Source: Phytophthora hibernalis (Eukaryota; Oomycota; Peronosporomycetes; Peronosporales; Peronosporaceae). From it: a DNA stretch of 64,000 nucleotides. Where the stretch lies: contig JAAKBF010000088.1 in assembly GCA_012656075.1 (NCBI GenBank), positions 310,001 to 374,000 on the forward strand, given 5' to 3'. The translations under genes were made by a program, and so were the position numbers. The notes beneath the pieces are model-generated. The model did not search any database. It worked only from the letters and a program-made list of their open reading frames with translations, and was not told the origin of the DNA. Position 1 is the first letter of the stretch, and each line of letters begins with the position of its first letter. Below, piece after piece: positions 1-11,023 of the stretch.

Positions 1-658
1 AAAATTCTGATTAGCAAAGCGGGACTTTCTGGTTGGTGCCATGCTGCCGGGCGTGCCTTCCTGGACGGAGGCTCGTTTGCATTGGCGGCGCATCGCAGCC
101 GTGTCATCATCATGCACGCTTAGTGCTCGTTTACAACTGAACGGCGCAGGCCACGACAACCAACGAAGTCTCGCGTTGGTGGCGCTTCTTCTGCGGCGAG
201 GATCCACGCGGCAACGTCTGCAGCAGTCAATTGTAGAGAAATGTAGGGACCACTTCCGCATTGCATTGTGAGTGGCAAGTCATCTTAGTCATCGCTGTGC
301 TGTCCTCGCAGCGACAGCACCATCTGCGGAAGTGGCGACTGGGAGCAACCAGACGAGGAACGCCGAGCGCTCCTTCGCGCACGACATAGCCTGTCACGCC
401 AGACAGGGCGAAGCAACCATGGCGTGCAATGCACGACGTGCATGTTGTTGCGACTGGGGCAGCTTCGTCTCGTGTCGAGCGAAGATAAAAGGCAACTTTT
501 CAGATGATCTTCCAATTTCACGTTATGTAGTCCAGTGTCACATTCTCCAAGATGGTTTGTGACATTCTTTATGATAGTTTGCTTTATGTTGTCCACACCA
601 CATCTAGCACAGCTTTTTTGGCCAATCGAATGCAACCTCAATCTCCATTGCCGACAAC
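1..658. other. Upstream region, no confident gene
   Basis: I see no convincing host gene here before the SF3B5 start. On the minus strand, about 540-611, a short open stretch shows a C-x2-C pair followed about 16 residues later by H-x3-C, which resembles a decayed BED-like zinc finger such as hAT transposases carry. It is too short and too isolated to call. The last ~100 bases should contain the SF3B5 promoter and 5' leader. Confidence 0.3.
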
Positions 659-1057
659 ATGGTGCGCGGATCTGCTGTCTCTGTGTGTGTGGTGCTGCGC
701 TAACTCGCCGCTTCCTGCTTGTCTCTTTCCAGGCGGCAGACCGCTTCAACATCAACCGTCAGTGGGAGCACCTGCAGGCCAAATACGTGGGCACGGGCCA
801 CGCTGACACCACCAAATTGTGCGTCCCCAACTGTTGGCTGGAAGGCGTTTAGACTAACATTTCCTTCTTGTTATTACTACTGCAGCGAGTGGGCTGTGAA
901 CCAGCACCGTGACACGCTGGCGTCGCACTTGGGACACTCGGACATGCTCGCATACTTCGCCGTGGCCGAGAACGAGTCCATGGGCCGCGTGCGCTACAAC
1001 ATGTTGGAGAAGATGCTACAGCCCTGTGGTCCTCCGCCGCAGAAAGAGGAAGAATAG
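659..1057 (+). CDS. SF3B5: Splicing factor 3B subunit 5 (SF3b10)
   Basis: Small subunit of the SF3b complex of U2 snRNP, which helps anchor U2 at the intron branch site in the nucleus. Three exons join cleanly: 659-661, 733-818 and 886-1057, giving 86 residues, the same length as I recall for the human protein. The family core is plain: a stretch reading GTGHADTTK, then VNQHRD, then YFAVAENES, and the ending KMLQPCGPP followed by an acidic tail. Introns are 662-732 (GTGCGC...CAG) and 819-885 (GTGCGT...CAG). The first coding exon is only the ATG, so intron 1 begins right after the start codon. This start was chosen because it restores the expected short N-terminus (M-A-A-D-R). No frame break is needed. 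Confidence 0.93.
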
Positions 1058-1172
1058 CCTCGGGCTTGTCGGTTGCACTACAGGCACTGAAATTGTCCAG
1101 GTGCTAGAAATAAAGCAGGTGGTCGCGATGTTGGTTCGTGCAACTTGGTCAGGAGTGTTGCTTTATTGCTGG

Positions 1173-2005
1173 TTATCTCGGAGGTTGATAGTTGCTGGAT
1201 TTCCAGCTCGACACGGACGAGCGGACAGTACACTGGTCGTCCTGAATGATACGCGCCTCCAGTGAGACCACCCCGTGCAGCTCCGAGAGCAGGTTTGCCT
1301 TCTTCCGCAGGAGCTCCATCTCCGACATCTACAGATCAAAGAGATGTTAGTTTTCGTGCTATTGCAATTGGTGTGGAGCACGAGTGCGCACCGTGTGCAG
1401 GTTTGCAGCGTTGAGAGTTGGCTGCTGCAATGACGAGCTACGGGACAAGCGCGCGCGATCATGCTTGCGGTACTCGTTCTTGTAGAACTCGAGCTCTTGT
1501 GAGGTCTCGGCGGTGCCTCGGGAGGTTGTTGTGCGATCGTCTGTACCGATACCGTCAGAATGGATCATCTCGTTCATACATGAAGTCACGCACCTGCTTC
1601 CTCTTGCGATGCTGTCAGTGCCCGAGGCACAGCGAGCCGATCCAGTGCTTCCTTGGAGAATCTCGTCTTGCGTGGCTTTTCGTTCTGCTCTGACCGTCGT
1701 TCAGAGCGCTGAGCAATCTCATCGAGAGCAATCTTCGCCACGCTGCCCGTGGCCTTCCACTCGGCAATTTTGGCGTTCAATAGCAGTGTGTGGTCCTCTT
1801 GAATGTGGCGTAGTCGGTCGCGATCAGCGCTTCGTTCGCGGACGAACTGCTTCTCCAGGCGCTTGGCCTCCTGCTTGCTTTTGGTCTTGTGCAGCCTCAA
1901 TTTCCGCTGCTCTTCCGCCTGCAACGCGTCCTGCACTGCCTGGATATAGTACGCATTTTGCTTTGCGCGTAGCAGCTGCAGCGCTGTTGCAACCTCCACA
2001 CCCAT
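1173..2005 (-). CDS. Coiled-coil protein of unknown function
   Basis: Three exons on the minus strand (2005-1594, 1540-1392, 1328-1173) join in frame to 238 residues; introns are 53 and 63 nt with GT-AG ends. Residues about 25-75 are rich in Glu, Lys, Arg and Gln with heptad-like spacing, so a long helix or coiled coil is likely. The last exon adds a second helical stretch starting MSEMELLRKK. There is no signal peptide or membrane segment. I do not recognise the family; small highly charged helical proteins of this type are often axonemal or ciliary in oomycetes, but that is only a guess. It is tail-to-tail with SF3B5 (about 115 bp apart), and its start faces HisA across about 1 kb. Confidence 0.75.
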
Positions 2006-3026
2006 GGTGGTGACCTTAAGGAGTTATATTGAACACGGATGACTACACTCGAGTGTAGCCATTTCGTGTGCTAAAATTAAGCCATGTCATTGTACTGTGA
2101 ATATTGTGTCTCGCGGATGGTGAAATTTGAAAATGAGTCCATGCCAGAGCCGCTTCATCCCATGCACGCCAAGCCCCGCGCTTGGCGTTCGTTGACGAGG
2201 TTCCTCAAGGAAATCGTATCCTGGATACCGCGCGCAGACTGTGATTGACCATGGTTGACTGGTGGCTGGCAGGCACGAGGCTCGAACTTCGAGCTGGCAA
2301 ATGCTCGTCTCTCACTCATGCAGCGATACCGCCGCTCGATACTTCGATAGGTGCGAGCGCCCAGGCTGTGGTCTCCGGCTTTCCAACTCCCGAGATAACA
2401 ATACGGAGGATTCGCTTTCGCTCAGATCGGCAGTGAGGAAGTCAGTTGACGTGTGATTCACACATTGTGAATTGGGTGAAAGTGAATGTCATTTGCACTG
2501 CTGCTTGGTGCACAGGGCCAGAAAATTAGTGGAGGGGGAGGTCGCGCACCAAGACGCCTCCATGAGGTTTCTCGGTGAACGTCACGGCCTCAAACAAAAG
2601 CCGCTCTCCTCACGCCGGTGGACGTCTCACTGCAAGGGCGTTACCACCCCAAACTTTTGCCAATTGTTCGTTGAAGTGCTGCTGCAACAGTCACAAAATA
2701 ATGCCTTTGGCTTGAAACAGTCTCGGCACATGAGCGCAGCAGCCGCAGAGGATGCATGGCGCATTGAAGCCGTTCTGCAACGCATACCCCAAAAACACAA
2801 GAGGAACTCACCACGCTGACGCAGCTCACCTCACTCCACATGCTTGCCGTCTGCATGGAATACAGCAATTATGTTTGCTTGCTTTCGTCGAATATAGTTC
2901 TACATGTAGATAGATGGCTACAGTACACTGATGTAGCCATTTTGACATAGAGGGCTACATCTATGTAGCCATCTCGTACTGGTACCACTGGTACTGACGC
3001 CCATCAGATTGCGAGCTCCAGCAGCC
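2006..3026. other. Divergent intergenic region with short inverted repeats
   Basis: This is the shared upstream region of the coiled-coil gene and HisA. No gene is supported; the short open frames at 2245-2819 show no recognisable motif. Near the HisA side, 2913-2972, the word GTAGCCAT and its complement recur several times (ATGGCTAC...GTAGCCAT and GGCTACAT...ATGTAGCC), forming small hairpins; single copies also occur near 2055 and 6617. Confidence 0.5.
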
Positions 3027-4183
3027 ATGCGCTTCCGGCCGTGCATCGACATCCACGCTGGCGAGGTGAAGCAGATCGTGGGCTCCACGCTCACGGACGA
3101 AGCAGGTGCCGCCCCCGTCACCAACTTTGTGGCGTCGCAGAGCGCCGGCGACTTTGCGCGGTGCGTCACCGCAGCTTTCATTGATTTTCTGTCAGTTTTA
3201 GAGCAATTCCCACTCATTCGCAATGAATTCTACGCTACAACAGCATGTACTGGAAGGACGGACTTGTGGGCGGCCACGTCATCATGCTGGGCGCGTCGGA
3301 AGCCAACACAAACGCGGCATTGGAGGCACTGCAGGCCTATCCGGGAGGTCTCCAAGTGGGCGGTCAGTGAGAAGTGGCAATGAGGTTCTTGCAGTGGGTT
3401 AATGGTGGACTGTGTATTGCTGTGGGTATTGGTAGGAGGTATCAACGCCGACAACTGCCAGTTCTTTGTGGAGAAAGGAGCGAGCCACGTGATCGTAACG
3501 TCCTACGTGTTCCGCGACGGTCAGATCGACTTTGACCGCCTGGAGATGCTCAAGAAACTCATTGGAAAGGATCACTTGGTGCTGGATCTCAGCTGCCGCA
3601 AGAAGACTGAGGACAACAAGTTCTACGTCATGACGGATCGCTGGCAAAGTTCACCACCACGTCCATCGAGTGAGTTGGTGACGAGATGGACGACGTGTGC
3701 TGAAGCTTACACTGTGGTTGTTGTTTTGCGCACTAGTGAGACGTTGTTCCACCGCCTTGCTGAGTACTGCGATGAATTCTTGGTGCACGCCGTGGACGTT
3801 GAAGGCAAGCGGTGCGGCATCCAGGTACGGACGGAGGAGGCTGCGCTGAGTTGAAAACCCTGGGGCTGAGATTTTGTATGGGACTCTTTTGCAGCAAGAG
3901 CTTGTGGAATTGCTGACGCTGTGGAGCCCCCTCCCGTTACATATGCCGGTGGTGCAAGCTCCCTGGTAGGGTTGCTCCCTGCTCTACTGGCTATCAAAGT
4001 ACTTAGCTCTAACTTCGTGATGCTCTATTGTATTGCTGATGCTATCAGGACGACTTGGACTTCGTGGAGCGCATCGGTAACGGCAAGGTGGACCTCTCGA
4101 TTGGCAGCGCCCTAGACATCTTCGGCGGCGATATCCGCTACAAGGATGTCGTTGCGTGGGACAGCAAGCGCGCGGAGAAGTAG
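3027..4183 (+). CDS. hisA: ProFAR isomerase (HisA/HIS6), histidine biosynthesis, with two 1-nt breaks
   Basis: Catalyses the Amadori isomerisation of ProFAR to PRFAR in histidine synthesis, in the cytosol. Six exons: 3027-3160, 3244-3362, 3436-3669, 3737-3824, 3895-3965, 4049-4183. The protein follows fungal HIS6 closely: CIDIHAGEVKQIVG at the N-terminus, QVGGGIN, VDLSCRK-like DLSCRK, EFLVHAVDVEG, TYAGGA and KVDLSIGSALDIFGG near the end. Two exons break the frame: in exon 3 at the AAA run 3645-3648 (after MTDRWQ) and in exon 5 at the CCC run 3933-3935. Adding one base at each site makes 783 coding nt, or 260 residues, the normal family length, so sequence error is more likely than gene loss. 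The ATG at 3027 was chosen over an upstream TTG. It converges on the proton channel gene, 118 bp away. Confidence 0.9.
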
Positions 4184-4301
4184 GACCCATCATCGCACTA
4201 AGTCTGTTAAGATCGCGCTCACAATGCGTAGATGAGTCTATCATTTTCAACTTCTCTTTAGCAACACAAGTTCACTATCTGATTCGATGAGTTTCCTAGT
4301 G

Positions 4302-5761
4302 CTATTCACTCACAGCATCTTCAAATTCGTCCCTCTCGCTTTCATGAGAGTGTTCGGCTTCCAGTTCTGACTGCACCTCCGTCGGGTGCACCGCAGCTGC
4401 TACGTGGTGATGATCGTTCCTCTCAGTTTCTTGTCTGTGTTCTTCTTCAAACTCTTGCAGCTCTGTTGGGTGTACTGCAGCCGCTTCCTGGTGGCCCTCT
4501 CCTCCCTCACTTTCTTGCCAGTATGCATCCACCTCGGTCTGAATCTCTGTTGGATATACTGCAGCTGATTGTTGCTGGTAATATTCCTCTCCATACCCAC
4601 ACTCGCCGCCCCCACCGCCGGATACGAGGCAAAAGAACTATCCGCTTCTGCAGCTTCAGGAACATCGTATAGCACCGTATCGGCTGGAGTACTCTCACTC
4701 ATCGTTGCTTCAGCCACGGCTTGTGCCGCAATCTGCAGTGCCTCCTTCAGCGTCACAATCTCGTCCTTGTAGACGCGTAGGAGCTGCTCCAGACCTTCTC
4801 GTGACTCGTATTCGCGCTTGAGCGATTCATGCGCTGCATTCTTTTGCATCTGGACGTGAAGGAATTTCTAGAACACAAGCGCGTTCAACAAACGTGATCA
4901 ACATTTTCAGCACAATACAAAAGCGAGTGCATGAAGTCTTACCAGTTGTTCCTGCTCAAGCAGCAGAAGTGTGTCGTTGTGCGCCGTGCGTTCTTGATCG
5001 ACGAGTCTTCTGACAAGACGCAGCACCCGCCAGACGCGCAGAACTCCTAATAATCGCACAACTTCGTTGAACACCACAAGTTCATATCAAAAATGTGACT
5101 ATCACCAAGAACTTGTTGGCAATTTGCTGCTAAGCTCACCTTTAACCTGCGTGTACAGCTCCACCGTCAGGGATACACCCACAACCACCAAATCCAGCAC
5201 ATATCCTGCGTGGACAAAGAATTTACGTCGAAAGGCTGCTAGAAGGACGCCCAGCTCGATCAAGAAGAGGAACAGCGTGAACCCAGTGAACGACTCCACC
5301 AACCGAGTCGCAATTCGCACCATCAACGACACTGCAACCTCTGAGCTTCCCTCTTTGCTGTTGCTATTGAGTTGCTGCAATGCATTTGCCAACTGCTGCT
5401 GATCGTGAAAATGAATTTCCAAAGCCGTGCACCCGACGTCAAGCGCGATAAGCAGGATCATAGCCATCTGTGCTTCGGTCGTCTCCAGAGTCACCCCCAA
5501 CGTGGCCTCGAGTGATTTCAAGTGATCTTCAGCATCTTCATCTCCAATTCCTCGCCCCCGTGTACCTTCTCGATGAATTGCATTGTCCTTGTCGCGATTG
5601 CTACGCTGGACAGCTTTGATCCGACGCTGCCTCTGCTCCCACGGCGTGCTGCTGTTGCTCTTGCTGCTATTGCTACTGCGCGTACTGACGGTGGACTCGG
5701 CGTCGCTGGTCACCGACTTGAGCTCTCCGGTCCTCCGGCGAGTAGACTTGCGCTTCTCCAT
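4302..5761 (-). CDS. HVCN1: Voltage-gated proton channel (Hv1-like) with repeat tail
   Basis: A voltage-sensor-only channel that lets H+ out of the cytosol on depolarisation. Exons 5761-5140, 5061-4943 and 4867-4302. A Ser/Arg-rich cytosolic N-terminus (about 95 residues) precedes S1 with Asp108, the position of the Hv1 selectivity aspartate, and Glu115 seven residues on. S2 carries Glu169, S3 Asp190, and S4 (exon 2) contains the Hv1 signature R-x-W-R-x-x-R at 216-222 (RVWRVLR). A long coiled coil follows, as in dimeric Hv1. The tail holds three copies of a unit reading AAVxPTExQ, at about 4541-4566, 4456-4481 and 4381-4406. One base is missing in the C5 run at 4609-4613 if the tail is to stay in frame with the coiled coil. 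The start at 5761 is a choice; no earlier Met in frame has a better context. Confidence 0.87.
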
Positions 5762-5903
5762 CACCAGCGTATCTAAAACAACCAACGGGTGCGAAAGGTT
5801 GTCTGAAAGATCGGCAGACGACGGTTTATATTGATTCGCTTCACGCACTGGACTGGACACGAGTCCAGTGGACTCGTGTCCTGGCTTGCACTTCCTACCT
5901 TTC

Positions 5904-6902
5904 TCACGACAGCTTGAGCACCGTGTTCTGCTCCAGATGCAGCACAGACTTGGACAGCGTGTCGAGCTGGTCCAGGTCCACCACCGTGGAGGGTCCGCGT
6001 CGCACGTTCCCAAACGGCTTCGGCAGGATCAGTTGGTCTGCAGCCGACACCTCCCACTTCAACGTCGAGCAATCTACAGCAGGCAAGACAGAAATGCACA
6101 AAGCTTAGCACTTGCAACCTGCAACAAAATGACTAGTCATAGAATAACAAAACTTACATTGCACGGCGTCCTCGTGTCGAGCGAATCCCAACGCCAGCGC
6201 CGCGTCACTCACAGAAATCGTCGAGTACGCCAGACTCAGCAGCTCTGCCGTGCCTTCACGGGTAGAAGCTGCTCACAACAACGAAAAAGTACCAGGTCAT
6301 CAAAAATGTACCAAAACCAAACAACAATGGGTGCTGTGCTTGGCGTACTCTTCAGTGCTTCAATCAGTCCTTGCAATGACGGAGACCAGTCGTAGTCCAT
6401 GGCCGTATACGCCGCCGCCAAGTTGCTGTCATCCCAAAAAGACAACAAAAAAGTCAACAACCACAAACAAGTTCTAAATTCTAAATTGTACACAAGTCCT
6501 TACCGCTTCCACAGAGCTTTCCCAATCTCCCATACAGTCTGAAGCTCCTCAGAGCTCTGCTTCGTCTCGGGTGCGATGCGCTTCCACAGGAACCGCGCGT
6601 CATTCCTATGTTTTAATGTAGCCATGTGTTAGATCTAAAATTAGCCTTTAATACTGCAATCAGATCTGGACGCACAGATTCTTAGAGAGCAGCACAATTA
6701 GCAAATAGCTTGCGTAAAAGTCCGGAGTGAGCGCCGTGGGGACAGGAGAGGGCGTAGCGGCCGCCGCCACGAGCTCCAGCTCCTCCGAGACACTCTTCAG
6801 CTGTTGCACGAGCTTCTCCGTGGTGTCGCGATCACTGGCAGCCGCGTGTGCCGTCAGTAGCTCCTGGCGCTGCGTCTGTAACGTCTCCACCAAGTTGTTC
6901 AT
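5904..6902 (-). CDS. CSN8: COP9 signalosome subunit 8
   Basis: Small PCI-domain subunit of the COP9 signalosome, which removes Nedd8 from cullin-RING ligases. Five exons (6902-6676, 6605-6504, 6425-6349, 6271-6158, 6073-5904) join perfectly to 690 nt, 229 residues. Family evidence: FYASYLLIVLLSKNL followed across intron 1 by NDARFLWKRIAPETK, which matches the CSN8/Rpn12 core, then a WS-type segment (YDWSPSLQGLIEAL), and a C-terminal winged-helix part ending with LDQLDTLSKSVLHLEQN. Introns are 63-85 nt, all GT-AG. No frame break is required, unlike several neighbours. It shares a 140-bp upstream region with the divergent MYND gene and ends 143 bp before the Hv1 start on the same strand. Confidence 0.88.
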
Positions 6903-7042
6903 TATGATCGGATCTGGAACGAGACGAAAAGTGACCAGCTTGAGATTGTACAGGACTATTTTTGAGTCGGACTCAGAAATAGTCCGTCGATGGGTACACG
7001 TTTTAGTCAATCCTCAATTTCCAGAAAGAAAAGAAGACGGTG
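6903..7042. promoter_or_regulatory. Bidirectional promoter of CSN8 and the MYND gene
   Basis: Only 140 bp separate the two start codons. On the plus strand 7007-7020 reads TCAATCCTCAATTT, which fits the oomycete initiator consensus (TCATTYYNCAWTTT) with one mismatch and lies 23 nt before the MYND ATG. At 6953-6985 there is a 16-bp inverted repeat with one mismatch (left arm GGACTATTTTTGAGTC, one-base centre), a candidate binding site for a dimeric factor or a cruciform. Confidence 0.6.
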
Positions 7043-9078
7043 ATGGCGTCCGGCGAGCAGTTCTTGACCAAGAAGTACGAGAAGTGGAACAACTTCCAGG
7101 TGTGTAATCTCTCCCCCGTCGTGTTTTCCATCGCCTGGCGGTGGCAGTCATATTGTTCCGGCCTTCAACCGCTCAGTTGAAGGATAATTATGCCATTTTC
7201 CCGTCTTCCATCTTCATTCTGACATATTTTGTCCATTTCTGACGCAATTTCTCGCTTTTTACTGTTGCAATTTACACAATAGGACGACTCAGACTCTGAT
7301 AGTGAAGATGTGCCCCGTGTACCCACTCAATTCGACGTGGAAGGCGAAGGTTCGTGCTGTTTAAGCTGCTTATTGGGACTTTCTTCCTTTATTCTGATGA
7401 TACTATTGCTACTGCCATTAACAGCGGACATTGTGGTGAGCACGGAGATGCTACTGACCTCCAAGCAGGTGGAGCGCTACCGGAAGCTGGAGAAAAAGCA
7501 GCTGGAGGTGTGGCAGGTGGTCGTTCGGCAGCTCCGAGTGTGGTCGGCGTCCAGCTCCGGAGCTGATGAGGGCCAGGACGCTGAGCCCTGCCGTCCGTAC
7601 TGTGTGCTAGTGAACAACTTGTACCCACTGGGCCAAGTGGTGTCCAAAAAGATCTGCGACCCGCCTGAGGTTTACCCGTCCCCACAAACGGTCTTGGAGC
7701 TGACGCTGCACGCCATGGTGGACCCACCGACGGGCACGCCCCAGCACCGACCCGACAAGATCGTCTTCCCGGACAAGCACTTTGTGGGACAGCTGAGAAA
7801 GAGCTACTCGGCACTGGGGATTGAGTGCTCGTACCTTTCGGAGTCGGACGGAATCGACGCCTACATCCAGTACGTGCGACGTTGCTTTGCTAGCGGTAGT
7901 GAGAGAATGAGTTTACTGACGATGCGACTCTGAATGTGTAGGGAGCTCTCAGCATTTGATCCGCAAGGATCTTGCGTCGGTGGCTGAAGTGAGTGAGCGT
8001 CCTGGACTGATCTCTGGTGCTGGCCTGACGCCCGAGGCGCTCTCGGCGTTCTACTCCGCCTGCGATCAGTACGCACAGCTGGAGCCATGGAACCGCCTCG
8101 CCGAGCGTCAGGCTATCCAGATTGATGCCGTAGGTGAGGAGGAGCTGCGACTGAATGCCCGCCACAACGTTGGCCGTGGCACTGTATTCTCGTCCGTTAT
8201 CAGTACGCACACAGGAAATGGTCTAAATGGTGAAGGTGGCGACCACATTCGTGGCATGGCGTTATTCTATACGCGTTCAGACTTGGAGCGTCGCGTGCTG
8301 CCTCCTGGGGAGCAGCTCGCGCTCGTGGACAATCCGAAGCTGCGCCGATGTGCCAAGTGCGACAAGCGTGCTGCCCCCGGAAAGGAACTCAGGCGCTGCA
8401 CCCGCTGTAAGTGCACCTTCTACTGCGACGCACAGTGCCAGCGTGGTCACTGGAAGGATCACAAGGTTAGCTGCACTGGCCTGGAAGCGCCACTAGCGGC
8501 GCTGGTGAACACAAGATCGTGTGGGTGCCAAGGAGATGTCGATCCTCTACGGCCCGAAGACGTCCGTGCCGTTTGACGACTTGGACGCCATTGTAAAGCA
8601 CTCGCTACCAATCGCCAAAGTCAAGGGCGAAGCTCTATACCCGTCGGGTGTGGTATTTCGCAAGGGTGATCCAAGCGTGCCTGATGTGGCTGAGCTGGCC
8701 TGGCTGACACGAGCTTTGAATGCCCAAATCGAACTCGTTGGCAAGCATCCGCTGTTCATGCAGGACACAATGGGTGAGCTGCTGGGGCTGGATGACCCCA
8801 GTGGCGAACAGCGTAAGCTGGAGTTGAACTGCAAAACGCTTGGTTTTGACGACCACCTCGTGGTCCGCAACAGTACTGTCCTCACCATGCAAGACGTGGA
8901 GCGGTTGCGCAAGGTGATCAAGAAGCAGCAGACTGGTGCCGACAAGACTGCCGATAGCAACGAGAGTGAGGCTCAGGAAGGCAATGAAGAGACGAAGGAG
9001 GGAAAAGCTGAGAGCGACGACGACGATGATGACGGCGCTGACCTGGCCGAAGGTGAGAAAGGCTGCGTTGTCATGTAA
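7043..9078 (+). CDS. MYND-type zinc-finger protein
   Basis: Exons 7043-7099, 7283-7349, 7425-7873 (end uncertain) and about 7953-9078. An acidic Ser/Asp N-terminus leads into a region I cannot assign (PYCVLVNNLYPLGQVVSKKI, later DKIVFPDKHFVGQLRKSY), then a second unassigned globular part, then a MYND finger: CAKC, then CTRCKCTFYC, then C-x3-C...HWKDHKVSC, all eight zinc ligands present at about 8350-8475. The C-terminal ~180 residues end in a long acidic run and C-V-V-M, a possible CaaX prenylation box. Two bases are missing just after the finger: in the AA at 8508-8509 and the CC at 8528-8529; with both, the finger and the C-terminal part read as one protein. MYND domains bind proline-rich partners; partners here are unknown. 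The last intron's acceptor near 7952 is the least certain join. Confidence 0.75.
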
Positions 9079-9195
9079 CAAGCTCATGAGTACGTACATG
9101 TACTCGAAAGCAAATGACGAGGAAGGGGAAACATCGCAACGTTAAATATATTCTTCGGATCCAGTGATTTCCTTGCATTCGTTCTGTCAAGGCGA

Positions 9196-10817
9196 TCACC
9201 ACTGTGGCTGACTGTAAACAGCACGCTCGAAAAATGGGGCGAACACTACAGCCATAAAGAGTAGCGTGTCCAGTCGATCCAGGACACCACCACCAACGCG
9301 AAGATATGAGCCTGTCCTGGAGATATTGCCAATCTTCTTGAGACTCACGAGGAAGAGTTTACCGAAGTGTGCGCAGATGACGGCACCGGCACTTAACAAC
9401 GCAACGAGCTCTACATTCATATCAAACTCCACGAAATTGGCAGCAACAAACGTCGCACCGACAGCAAAGCCGATCGCTCCAACCAGCTTTTCAACATTCT
9501 GCTGCGACGAAACACGCTTCGACAGCGGGTGCATCCACGGGAAGTACATAGCTTTCAGCAGCTCCTCAGTCAAGAAGGATCCTAGCTCGGCACCCCACAC
9601 AATGGCAAAGAACCCGGCCAACGCGCCACTGGCACGAACTCGAGTCGATTGCTCAAAAGCTCCAGCACAGCAGCAGCGCAGCTAAGGTAGACCAAACCAG
9701 CGACGTCCAGCACCATCATTAGCGCCGATTCCACGGCATCTTTGCTCGTCACTGCGCGCGTCACTAGAAGTAAGCACACGCCCAGCAGTAGCAGCGAATA
9801 CGACTCGACCACCACCGCCAGATACTTGTCCATGGCATGTCGAGTGTCCAAGGCATCAATTTCAAAGCCGCCTGACCCACTTCCACTTGCAGCACTTCCA
9901 TCATTGCTTGAAACCTCCACGTCGCCGCGTAGCACCACGTTTAACGACGACAGGATGAAGTACGCGTAACGGATCAACACACACACCGCCGTCGGTACAT
10001 TGGGCGCCAACGCAGCTGAGAAGGTGCCTACAAAGGTGCTCACGCCAATGTAAATCATGGGCATCTGGGTCGTTCCCGGCACAAAACACGCTCCCACCGC
10101 CGCTCCTGCAGCTAATGTCGAGAGGACGAATGCTGTGAACTCTTTGCTACCACAGCACATTCTCTCCGCCACAGCCGTGGCCGCGCTCGTCTCCTCGTCC
10201 ACCGCGTAGGCGATGATCTGCCTGTACATTTCTCTTGACGTCTGCTTCTCGTGCAGCTTGAAGGGCATGAAGAGCTTGAGGCGCACTCGATAGGCCAGCC
10301 ACGCGAACTCGTACCCTGCAATTGCCACGAACACTGCGTAGACATAAGGCAACGCTCCTCCGTGACGCAGACCGAGCTCAATGTCCACAGGCAGATAAGC
10401 GGCCAGCACGACGCCCGCTCCGGCTGCCATTAGCAGCAGTGAGTCGAAGGCCAATCGAATCACTTGGCAGCCATTCAGACGCTTGGAGACACCGTCGTCC
10501 TCGTACCACGAAGGCTGCGGGAGGTCCTCCGACAGTCTCTGGCCACGCAGCATTGCGACGGAGGACGGGCGCAGGATCACGGGGCTGTCGTCGCCCATCC
10601 CGGGGTCGAGCTGCACGTCGGGTGGGAAGCTGGGGACCGAAAACATGCCGCCGCCATCGCCCAGCACTGGGTGAGACCCCAGTGGGCGTAGTCCCAACAT
10701 ACATGTACTCATTGAGAAGCTGGAAGTGTCAAGTGAGTGCAGGGCTTGTCGCCCGTGAAGATCAATGCAAGGAGCTGTTGAGCTCTTGGTTGGAAAGCCG
10801 GACCAACGGCTGAGCAT
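9196..10817 (-). CDS. CTP-transferase-1 family membrane protein (CDP-diacylglycerol synthase-like)
   Basis: Multi-pass membrane protein. The last third resembles the CdsA/CDS signature: GxVLDRxD in VGGGVLDRLDTLLF, preceded by SLKK and by a polar loop typical of enzymes that join CTP and phosphatidate to make CDP-diacylglycerol. At least eight hydrophobic segments are visible, the first near residue 125 and several between 215 and 385. The N-terminal ~110 residues are soluble and Pro/Ser-rich; the true start could be the Met at about 10706-10715 instead of 10817. One base is missing at about 9660, where the frame of the first 380 residues stops and the signature continues in the next frame; the join restores a sequence reading AFEQSTRVRASGALAGFF. 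It converges on the MYND gene at 118 bp. A lipid kinase or transferase relative cannot be excluded. Confidence 0.68.
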
Positions 10818-11023
10818 ACTGAGCGCAAGTGATCGTAAGTCAGCACGATTTCGAACAGACCGGATGTTTTATGGGCAGCGTAGAGCTAGCGCAGATTTGA
10901 TTTGAACAGGTTATAAGATGCTGAAGATGATCTCAACTTTAACAACAAAAGCGGGTACAATTCACGATATCAATACTATTATTAATAGTATTATAGTAGT
11001 AAATTTAAATTCCAAACATCAGG
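10818..11023. other. AT-rich spacer
   Basis: Upstream region of the CTP-transferase-like gene running into the first transposon relic. It holds a small AT-rich palindrome-like run near 10970-11000 (ATTAATAGTATTATAG). No gene is seen. Confidence 0.4.

Noticed and set aside
285..755. 156-residue minus-strand frame before SF3B5
   Set aside because: A possible C2HC pattern is present but nothing else; it overlaps the SF3B5 start and intron. Kept only as a weak remark.
4400..4849. Alternative C-terminus for Hv1 in the coiled-coil frame
   Set aside because: That frame ends in a non-repetitive basic stretch, whereas the next frame carries three related AAVxPTExQ units; the latter is more likely to be coding.
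7861..7960. Splice of the MYND gene reading ELS before HLIRKDL
   Set aside because: It would need a two-base loss or one-base gain; the join from 7873 to 7953 keeps the frame without any change, so it was preferred, with uncertainty.
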